Under the pieces are notes generated by a model. It worked only from the letters and a program-made list of their open reading frames with translations. It searched no databases and was not told the DNA's origin. A stretch of DNA of 64,000 bases from Gigaspora margarita. Taxonomy: Eukaryota; Glomeromycota; Glomeromycetes; Diversisporales; Gigasporaceae. This document shows positions 55,090 to 64,000 of the stretch, piece after piece. Location of the stretch: positions 220,109 to 284,108 of the forward strand of contig WTPW01000325.1 in assembly GCA_009809945.1 (NCBI GenBank), written 5' to 3'. Position numbers and translations under genes: made by a program. How positions within the stretch are numbered: position 1 is the stretch's first letter; each line of letters starts with the position of its first letter.

Positions 55090-55848
55090 CACCTCAAAAA
55101 GGAGTCTAGTTTGATATTTGTTTTTTGGTATTTGAACTGTACAAGTGGGTCTGATGCATTACCTTGTTATTCTGAAGATAAACACTATTGAGATCAAGTT
55201 CCTCCATAATTACAATTAATAAATTCTATAAAAATAATTTGATTTGTTATAACAAATTTACTTTTTTAAAAAAGGCTAAAATTGCATTCAAGCTTTTTAT
55301 ATATTATACTTTATATTGTCTCATGATTTTATTATCATTTTTTTTATCATCATTTTCAATTTCATTACAATTTTATTATTTAAACCTGATTTTGTTTAAT
55401 GCTCACCTCATCCATTTTAAAACTTCCTCCTAAAATTAAATAGTTTAAACAAAATATTTATACATTTTGAGATTTTAGCAAGTCACATATTTATAATCCA
55501 CCAAAGAATAATGTGATTATTTTGTAATATTGTTTAAGTTGACCCCTCTTTCCACTGTGCTAAAGCTTCATAAGGGAATGCTACATAAATTATAAATTCA
55601 AATTGCTTTATAATTAAAATAAATAGAAGAAATTACATTTAAAATGAAAATTAAATAATTGATATTTAGTCTTATTTTATTATAGAATACTGTTTGGTTC
55701 ATTATTTTGCTCCAAATTCAGTACTTTTGTACTTTTCTTGTATGATGATTTTTCCATATTTTTTTTTTTTGCTTATTTTTTTTTATATTATATTTTATTT
55801 TATCCATATTAATGCTAATGTTGTATTAACTGTATTAAGCCTCAAATA
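55090..55848. other. AT-rich stretch, no gene
   Basis: Short hydrophobic open frames (55188-55433 and 55694-55879) reflect T-richness. Nothing recognised. Confidence 0.45.
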
Positions 55849-56034
55849 CTGTTGGCCCTCCCCAAACCGGTATGCATAGTGGACAGGTTTTGTATCAGTT
55901 TCAGGAGGTTATCAGATTTGAAAACATTATAAACTATTAGATTTATATATCAAGTACCAACTTGGTAGATTAAGTTTTTATCAGATTTGACATTTTATCA
56001 ATTTTGACAGGATTGGTTTGGGGAGGGCTGACAG
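55849..56034. mobile_element. 186-bp MITE with CTGTYRGCCCTCCCCAAACC ends
   Basis: The left end CTGTTGGCCCTCCCCAAACC matches CTGTCAGCCCTCCCCAAACC on the other strand at the right, flanked by TA. This is consistent with Tc1/mariner. Non-coding. Confidence 0.7.
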
Positions 56035-56308
56035 TACTATTTATTTGTTGAAATAAAGATTGATTTTTTTTATTATACTTTATAACACATGTTGAAATAA
56101 AAATATTATCCAAGCATTATTCAACAATTGTGTATAGTGATAGCAGGCAAATAGGCTGTTAGTTATAAACAGATTAATAGAGTATAAAAAAGATGATAGG
56201 TTGAAGATTTTAGAAAAATATGTTATATATCAATTTAATGTCAGAAAAAAATATCTAAAATATCAATAAGGAGTTATATAAAATTATTTAAAAAATAAAA
56301 GACAGATA

Positions 56309-56492
56309 CAGTAACTCTTTTTATAATGAACTGTTGGTTCTGGCTATTAAAAAAAGTTCATTAAATAAAATTACTATGTTTTCTTAAGAATCCATAACTC
56401 TTTTTATACTGAACTATTATAAAATGCTAAAATTTTTAGTTCAGTATATCCAGAGTTCATTGTAGAGAGGTTCATGTAAAGAGAGTTAACTG
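56309..56492. mobile_element. 184-bp pogo/Tigger-like MITE
   Basis: Ends CAGTAACTCTTTTTATAATG on the left and CAGTTAACTCTCTTTACATG on the other strand, flanked by TA. The CAGT..ACTCT start and following GAACT words are typical of pogo-type elements. Non-coding. Confidence 0.75.
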
Positions 56493-56658
56493 TATTTTAA
56501 AGATGATTTAATTATTAGATAAATTATAAACCAATTTTGTATAGTCTATTAAATAAAAAAATTTTATCCATTTTTTACATAATATAATACAAATTTTTTT
56601 GTTAAAGTTTGCATGTTTTTAGAAGATTAATATATTATTAAAGAAAATAACTAATGTT

Positions 56659-56955
56659 TACCACAGGTGATTATCACCTGTAATCTATATAAATAAATAA
56701 AAATAAACAATTTTTATTAAATAAAAGTTAAATTTTTTTATGTTAGGGTAAGGGTAAGGTTAGAGGTTAGAATAGTGCTTTATATATAGTAAAATTTAGC
56801 AAAGAATTTTTTTTATATAAAAAAAGTAGCAAGTTTTTTGGTTAGAAGCAATTTTAGCAATTTTTTAAAAAATTTTTTGTTTTTATTACACAATATTACT
56901 TCTGATCCTAAATTTTAATTGGCAAATTGATTATAGGTGATAATCACCTATAGTA
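56659..56955. mobile_element. MITE with AGGTGATTATCACCT ends and TTAGGG-like interior (member B)
   Basis: 297 bp. Inverted ends of ~27 bp contain the palindromic word AGGTGATTATCACCT (left) and AGGTGATAATCACCT (right). The interior has TTAGGGTAAGGGTAAGGTTA (~56742-56761), then AGTAAAATTTAGCAAAGAAT, closely matching member A. Non-coding. Confidence 0.78.
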
Positions 56956-59900
56956 TAAGTTAGAAATATTCATTATTAAAATACTATAATGCTTATATAA
57001 TGAAATAATAGATATATTAATTATTTTTAAAGTAATTTTGGCCAATAACTTAAAGATAATATTAATCTTGAGAAGTTTTATATTGGCTATTTAATAAAAT
57101 TTATTTTATATAATATTATATTAATATATTAATTTATGGAATTGCATATTTAATAATAAATTAATTTTCTAATATTTTTATTATATTTTTTATAATTCAA
57201 TGATTTTGCTTCTTTTATTTATTAAGAACTAGTATTATTACTGCTATATTACAAGTACTAAATGACCACTTTACAATCTCTAACAAATGAAACTACCAAG
57301 TAATATATACACAATACAATTTACTATAACAACTTTTTGTCTCAATTCAGAACTCTAATTTGCTAGATATTTGTATACCCAAATATATGTTTTTCTATTA
57401 GTGACGAGCTGTTGTATGCCATATCAAGATTATCTTTCTTTTCTTTAAAATTTTTTTTTTACAGAAAATGAATACAAAAGGAGAATAAAAAGGGAAAAAA
57501 AACAAAAAAAATGGCAAAAAGAAAAAAACTAAAGAAAAGAAAAAACATATTTATACAATAGTATATTTAAAGCCTATACTACACTTATTAAATCTCTATA
57601 TTGTATTCAAAGTAAAAAATATGAAATCTACTATACTAAGAGATCAAGATAAACTAATCAAAATTTTATATTACCAATCTATTAGACAATTATCAGTCCT
57701 TGTTATACATGCAAACATGTTAGCAGCTTCATAAATATTGTGATCTCTTATACTTTTGTTTCCATTTTGAAAATTGTAAACAATTTTGGAGAAGTATACA
57801 AAATCCTATTTTTTGGTAAAATTTTGTGAAAAACTGTGAGAGGCTAAAAGAAACCAATTTAGAGAGAGTGTAAAATATAGTATAGTTCAGAAAACCAAAA
57901 GCTTGTTTCTAGCTATTGCTTCTACAAGTTTTTAACAAAAAACTTCTTGTATTTATTAACTACTTGTTTGATAATTCTGAAGACTTCTACTAAGGAGCCA
58001 TCAACCTAAAAAGAGACTCTATTTCATTTTTATTTTAATTCTCCAAGTAGTCTAAAGACCCATCAAGCTTAGAATTACTAGACCTAGTTACTATATAAGA
58101 AGTTTTGTATACTGTAAACTATACTAACTATAAATTTGTTGCAGGTCTGTATAGTGATTGTTGGTTTGAGAGATTATCAGAAAGGGTTCATGTGCTTTTT
58201 ATTATTTTAGAGTAATTTATTATGTTAAAATAATATAAATTTTTGTATTATTGTTATATATAAAAGAAATATATAACTAATAATGCACCTATTTAAAGAT
58301 ATTTTAATATAATATTTTATATTAACTAATTATATAATGATCTAGTACTTGTTATTTAGAGGATATATTATTTATAATTTAATTAATAATTTATGAATGA
58401 AGAAAAATTCTAAAATAGATTTTAAAATTAACAGAAACTATTATTTCTGACTATATAAAGTAAATTTTTATTAACTAACCTTTTGTGAGCTTCTAATAAA
58501 GGTTGTAGTACTAACTTTGTAATTTGAATAATAACAATATAAGCAAAATTAATCTAATATTTTCTGAGATATCTTGATTTTTCTCTTATATTTATATAAA
58601 ATTTTCTTTTAAAAAAATTTTAGAAAAAAGATAAGATATTTCAAGAACTAACAACTCAATTTTAGTAATCTTATTATAATTAGAATTACAAAAACTAGCT
58701 TTACAACTTTTATTAAAAGTTTACAAAATATTAGTTTAATAAAAAATTATTTTATATTATAGGAATAATAATTTTTGTTTATATAAATGTTAATATATAA
58801 TTGGATTGAAAATATATTTTTAGAATTTTTTCTTTTGTAGAGTATCATTTCAACTAATTATATATATATATTTTTCTTTGACAATCTTGCTCTATATTTT
58901 TAGTTATTCTTGCTTTATGTTTACATATTACAAAAAAAACCTAATTATTATAATAGGCCAATACCCACTTACTCAGTTGGTGCACAAGTATGATTGTCAC
59001 ACTGGTGTTTGTCAAACAAAAGTTACCCATGAACTCTTGACACATGTACAACTTCTGCATATAACGAGGTACCCAGTTACCTCAAATTAAACTAATTTAT
59101 AATATATATAATATTTACTAATAATATATAATTTGGAAATAATATATTATTGCTTAAACATGTTATTTGTTGATATTTATATTATATTTTTTGATTTTAT
59201 ATTTTTAAAATTATTTTATTTAAATAAAAATTATTAAATAAAATAAAATAATAATATAATTATTATTTAATTATTATTTTTTGTTTTATTTTGATTTAAT
59301 TTTATTACTCTTTTTCTTTTTTTTCTTTATTCGTTCTTTTTATTTTTTACTTGTTTTCATACTTTTAACTATAATTTTTTTTACTTTCATTTTCTTTTTT
59401 TACTATATTATTATAATTATTTACTTTATCTCTTATTATTGGAGTACTAGCTTTTATTACTAGAAAAGCAGATTCATATTAGATTTTTAAGTTGTAATTT
59501 CTATAAAAAGTATGTTTTTTAAAGTAGTTGCTATTGCTATTATTGTTATTGTTATTGCAATTGCTATTATTGTTATTATTGTTGCTTTTTTTGCTATTGT
59601 TGTTTTGCTATTGTTGTTTTTGCTATTGTTGTTTTTGCTATTGTTGTACTATTGTGAAGGATATTGTTGCTGTTATAAAAATTGTTTTTGCTAATACTGC
59701 TATGATAAGACTTGGAAGATAGAGTTTGTGCTAACTTTTTTATTATAATTCTATAATACTTTCATTTTTATTACTACTTTTTTTTCTTCTTTTTATAATT
59801 ATACTATATAAATATTTCTTAAACTTAATCTCATACACATAACTTCAACCTTTTTAATACTTTTTTGCTTTTTTCTTTTTTTTTATAGATCTTTCTTACT

Positions 59901-60162
59901 ACAAAAAACATGTATCAAAGCAAAAATCTAAAATATTATATTATTTGTAAATTTCATTCGACATATCTGACTTGGGTAATTTCATAGTAGTACTTCTTTA
60001 TTATTTTATAATTGCTATTGCATTTTTATATATTTTTTGTTTTGGGTCAAACATTTGTAAAATAGCTATTTTAACTTAAAAAATATATATTAAACATATA
60101 TATAAACTCAAGTTATAGAACATACTATAATAAAATTAATTTCTTTATAGAAATATAACAAT
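56956..60162. other. AT-rich stretch with low-complexity tracts
   Basis: A T-rich tract at 59281-59460 and a (TTG/TTA)n-type trinucleotide tract at 59525-59660 generate poly-L/I/V/F open frames that are not genes. An open frame at 58878-59090 has no recognisable domain. No gene or RNA gene seen. Confidence 0.5.
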
Positions 60163-60230
60163 ATAGTAAAGTAGTTAGATTGTTATCTCTAAGTAGCAAG
60201 TTCTAAATCAAACTCTACTAGCAACTTTTT
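60163..60230 (+). repeat. tRNA-derived SINE-like segment
   Basis: TAGTAAAGTAGTTAGA resembles a tRNA D-arm/A-box, followed at tRNA-like spacing by ATCTCTAAGTAGCAAG (anticodon-arm-like) and GTTCTAAATCAAACTC (B-box-like). The acceptor stem does not pair, so this is a diverged tRNA-derived element rather than a tRNA gene. Confidence 0.45.
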
Positions 60231-60990
60231 GAAAACTCAAGATTGTATTATAGCAACTATTGCTTATTAATTGGTTGGATATGTTATTTGTATTCTTGGT
60301 ACTACCATTTTGAATAAAAGCTATTGAATAGCTTGTAATATTGTACAGACAAATCAAAGAAACCAGAGTAACAGAAACCTATTTGGCAAATTCTGAGTAC
60401 TAATTTTCTATAACAGAGTTGAAATTAATAGATTTAAACTAAAAAACTAAATGGATATAGATTTTAAAGTAAAGAATCTAGTTACTAAAGTTATATTAAA
60501 ATAAAAAAACATTTATTTTAAAAATATGCACCAAGAAAAAAAGTACTATAGTAGCATTTAATACTGAAGTAATTTTAACTTTATCAGTCCAACTAAATTG
60601 GTAGTTTGAAAAAAACTAATTAAAAATACTGATGAAATATAGATACTAGAATTAGAATAAATTTTGCTAGAGCACAGTAAGTTGTTATGAAGGTTTAATA
60701 GTAGTGCTCTAACTCCAAGTAGTAGTTGATACTACTATATCTTTTAAAACTGTCCAATAAGTGTACAAATTTGTATGCTTAAATAAGTTTGAAAAAATCG
60801 ATATTAGAAAAAAAATTTTTTAACCAAACCTTAAACCAAATCGCTATAGTAACTCTCAAAGGACAAGCCACTATTGATACTTAATTGCTACAGTATGATA
60901 TTCTCAATATGACCCAAATGAAGGGTACAAAATCACACTTTGGTCATGAAATATGCTATGTAACTTGAAATTTTGAGCTAATTGATGCTT
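60231..60990. other. AT-rich spacer
   Basis: Contains an AGAGCAC / GTGCTCT inverted pair (60669 and 60704). No gene. Confidence 0.4.
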
Positions 60991-61111
60991 ATTGGTTTTC
61001 GCATTAGTAAGTTAGATGGGAGGCTAGAGACAGAACAGTGCGGAGAAAATTTTGTTTATCGTCCCTAGTCGGTCCCATCTAAATTACTTGGAAACTAATG
61101 TAAAAACCGAT
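60991..61111. mobile_element. 121-bp MITE with ATYGGTTTT ends
   Basis: The left end ATTGGTTTTCGCATTAGTAA matches ATCGGTTTTTACATTAGTTT on the other strand at the right, followed by TTAGATGGGA / TTTAGATGGGA. TTA or TAA at the ends suggests a 3-bp duplication. Non-coding. Confidence 0.7.
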
Positions 61112-61233
61112 AAATTTCTATCAGAGGCTGTTATAGCGAGATAACCTTTCTATAACTTTAGTTATCGGACGAATATTAATTAAAAATGACAATTTTGCAT
61201 AAACTTTACCTACGGGACCGATTAACATCTTTT

Positions 61234-61477
61234 AGTGACACACCAGGGCACAATATTGTGGCATGACGTGTCCTGATTTGTTTTCCGGCGGAATCTAAAA
61301 ATATAATACTTGCAATATATTATGTATTAATAACGATAAATTTATAACTATTTTTTATGAATATACGATTATTCTAACGGAAATTTTCCGATTAATAAAA
61401 AATTGCGGCGGAATTTGTCAGTCATAACCGGAATTTCCGGCATCATACAGTACAATCTTGTGCTCTGTGACACACTG
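61234..61477. mobile_element. Probable MITE with TAGTGACACACCAGGGCACA end
   Basis: The left end TAGTGACACACCAGGGCACA is roughly matched by CAGTGTGTCACAGAGCACAA on the other strand. CGGAAATTTTCCG, CCGGAATTTCCGG and GGCGGAAT words fill the interior. hAT-like ends, but no 8-bp duplication. Confidence 0.5.
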
Positions 61478-61484
61478 CCAGAAA

Positions 61485-61672
61485 AATGTTCTGCTCAAGT
61501 GATTGCCGAAAAATCTTTTATTTGAATAGAGTTAGTGATCAAGGATATTTTTATTAGTGCATAGATGGTTTAAATGTTCTGCTCACGTGATAGTCGAAAA
61601 AAAAACTTTATTTGAATAGGGTTATTGTTATATTACAGTATTAAGGTTTGAAATCTATTAGTGCATAGATGG
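61485..61672 (+). repeat. Two-unit direct repeat (~90-100 bp)
   Basis: Both units run AAATGTTCTGCTCAMGTGAT, then TTTATTTGAATAG, then ATTAGTGCATAGATGG. The second has an insertion of ~15 bp. Confidence 0.75.
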
Positions 61673-62747
61673 CTGTTTGCGTTACGTTACATCAAATTAC
61701 ATCAAATTGGAATTTCGAATTTTACTGCAGATCGTCACATGACCGGAACTTTTTTACCATTTCGTGCCTTATGTTACAACGTGCCACCCATTATTGTAAT
61801 TTCCTTGTTATTTTTAACCGTGCCCTTACATGCCTAGAACGTGCACATGCGTGTTACCTGATGTGTGCATTATCGCAATGTCTGTGACATTTTTAACCGT
61901 ATCATTCTGTAAAATTTACGTGCCACATGACCTGTATAATCTCGTACCTTCCCGACGGATTCCCGTGCCACACCCCGAACCACTTTTTTTAATAGGGAAT
62001 TGGTAATTTTTGCAGTAAACATCAATAAATGTCATGTAGTTTTTTGAAATTTAAACACACGATGTGTAGTTTCTGAGATCGAAATTTTCAATGATTAAGG
62101 GTATAATATGAATCATATATTCAAATCAAATGATGCATTAATGTTTGGTGAATCTTTGTAAAACCGGTACTTTACATGTAGTGTGATAAAATTACATGAA
62201 ATTTAATTTACTGAAATTTACATAAAATTCCATGTATAGTAATTTTGTAACTTTCGTAATACAACTCTAATTACATCTTTTTGCAAAGAGCAATAATTCA
62301 AATGAAAATCTGACATAATAATTTAGGACCAATTACAATGCTTTTAATCCCAAAACTTCTTTATTTTAGAAAATTTGCAGATATTACTAATTGCATATCA
62401 GTACTATGAAAGATTGGCCAACATTACCGTATACAATTACATAAATTTTACACAAAATTACGAGCTGTACGTAGTAATCGAAGCGTTTCGATTTTGCCCA
62501 ATATCAGGTGTAACATGACGATCAAACCACTTTTTTTGTAAAATCACATCTATCTTTAAAATTCGTCTAAGAAACCACCTTTGACGTACTAATTAAAAAA
62601 ACCCATGCAAAATTTTGGTATAATGGTGTCTACTAACCCTATACCATAAATGAGATGAACGAAAGGTGACATGTAAATTGGTGCGAATAATCCTAGCCAA
62701 TAAAAACTTGGGAGAAATTAGTAAACTCGACCCGTAGTTGAATGCAA
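61673..62747. other. Spacer and upstream region of the right-edge F-box gene
   Basis: CGTGCC words recur at 61764-61975; no gene is supported. Confidence 0.4.
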
Positions 62748-62764
62748 GGAATATTGTGACACCT
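62748..62764 (+). promoter_or_regulatory. Upstream block conserved between F-box paralogues
   Basis: GGAATATTGTGACACCT, identical to the block upstream of the gene at 2568-4400 (4500-4516, other strand). It lies 91 bp before the ATG at 62855. Confidence 0.45.
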
Positions 62765-62854
62765 ATCTTAACAATCTATTGGGTTAGAAATACTTAAAGT
62801 GTTCACATTTGATATTTCCCCTTTTTTATATATTAAATTCTTAATCATATCAAA

Positions 62855-64000
62855 ATGATTACATTACTTCCGGACGAATATCTTTTAGAAATATTTAATA
62901 ATTTCCGTGCTAATTATAGAACTTTATTTCATGCCTTCTTGTAAATCGTCATTGGTGTAGAATTATTATACCAATATTATGGAGCGAACCAACAAAATAT
63001 GTTGATGATTTAAGACTTATAAGAATATATCTTTCAGAATTAAATGCTGAAGAACAAGCTTTATTAATCCCTTATAAAATTGCCCTTCCAATTTACCAAA
63101 AAACATTATTTGAATACTCAAGTTTTGCCACATATGTTGATTTGTTAGATCGAAATAAGGATGGTGTTAAAAATTGGCTTTATAAAGAAGGATATGAAAA
63201 TGATTCATTTCTTGGTTTTTACAATTATTATGATAATTATAATTATTATGATGATTATAGTTATCGTGATTATGATTTTAATATAGATTTTATTGAGCAA
63301 GTAAATGCCATTAAATGTTCTTTAATTGAAATGTTTTTACGAACAAGTAAGAAACTTAATTATTTAAATATTGATGAACCTACTTACAATAACATTTTAT
63401 TCAAAAGACTTCTTCAAAATAATACTATTACTTCTTTAAAATTTAAATTTCATATTTATAATTCCGATGCTATCGAATTATTAGCAGAGTTTCTTTATAA
63501 AAATACAACATTGACTTCTTTAGATATTTCTGATAATGATCTTAGCTTTAAGGAATTAGAAGCATTAATAAAAGCAATTTGTATCAACATGTCACTAAGT
63601 TCTTTAAATCTTAATTATAATTCTCTTTGTTCCGAGGGTGGAAAAGCATTATCAGAGGCCCTTGAAAAGAACACTACTCTGACTTCTCTATCTATTTGTC
63701 AAAATCAACTCAGTTCCGAAGGAATAAAGGCATTGGCAAAAGCTCTTTATAAAAACACTACTTTAACTTCTTTAGATATTGGAACTAATTTAATTGATTC
63801 CGAGGGCATGGAAGCATTATCAAAGGTTCTTTGCATAAATACTACTTTAACTTCCCTAGACCTTTCTTTTAATTATCTGGGTCCTAAACTTGGTAAAGTT
63901 TTGGCAAAGGCTCTTTGCAAGAATACTACTCTGACTTCATTATCACTTTCTGATAATCAACTTGGTTCTGAGGGTATAGAAGCATTATCAGAAGCTCTTC
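62855..64000 (+). pseudogene. F-box/LRR gene, 5' part, with one frameshift; continues past the window
   Basis: The ATG at 62855 gives MITLLPDEYLLEIFNNFRAN, the same start as the intact paralogue. A single-base deletion near 62938 (TTTCATGCC where the paralogue has TTTTCATGCC) shifts the frame within the F-box. After it the frame is open to the window edge: NRHWCRIIIPILWSEPTKYV, the N/Y/D-rich linker and then 28-residue LRRs (TSLDISDNDLSFKELEALIK and on, about eight units visible). A 2-residue in-frame deletion lies near 63140. With only one break over >1.1 kb it is either a very young pseudogene or an intact gene with a sequencing error. Confidence 0.8.

Noticed and set aside
59512-59722. Overlapping open frames rich in L, I and V
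   Set aside because: Product of a (TTG/TTA)n-like trinucleotide tract; no protein-like composition.
60163-60230. Functional tRNA gene
   Set aside because: A- and B-box-like words are present but the acceptor stem does not pair and the B box is degenerate; kept only as SINE-like.

Overview
The window is AT-rich, repeat-laden eukaryotic nuclear DNA. The gene families point to an arbuscular mycorrhizal fungus (Glomeromycotina, Rhizophagus-like): F-box/ribonuclease-inhibitor-type LRR paralogues, a secreted kelch-repeat gene with short fungal introns, and a SPRY plus TPR-like gene. That assignment rests on family recognition, not on a database search. Most of the window is transposon-derived or non-coding; only two host genes look whole.

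Layout. 1-8.6 kb is a cluster of minus-strand F-box/LRR genes: one intact copy (2568-4400) among three relics, with a GC-richer tandem repeat between them. 9.8-11.5 kb holds an intact five-exon kelch-repeat membrane protein gene. 12.1-13.0 kb has two small MITEs. 13.3-19.4 kb is a broken SPRY/TPR gene split by a 4.66 kb hAT element, which itself carries a 1,046 bp palindrome. 19.5-21.4 kb is the most unusual stretch: about twenty intron-like units in tandem, nearly all separated by exactly 3 nt. 21.7-42.9 kb has no host gene and is filled with MITEs, palindromes, hairpin repeats and a Tc1/mariner remnant. 42.9-54.8 kb is an old, broken Ty3/Gypsy LTR element stretched to about 11.9 kb by nested insertions, including a large foldback element whose centre is an assembly gap. 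54.8-62.7 kb is AT-rich DNA with more MITEs. 62.9 kb to the right edge is the 5' part of another F-box/LRR gene, with a one-base frameshift.

Two themes recur. First, many non-autonomous elements have 8-bp target duplications (hAT-type), and each family carries its own short word repeated in both orientations. Second, four MITEs share an interior with a degenerate TTAGGG-like run, but their terminal palindromic words differ completely. Nested insertions allow several events to be ordered. The host genes present (F-box adaptor, kelch surface protein, SPRY/TPR protein) belong to expanded protein-interaction families and show no sign of forming one pathway.
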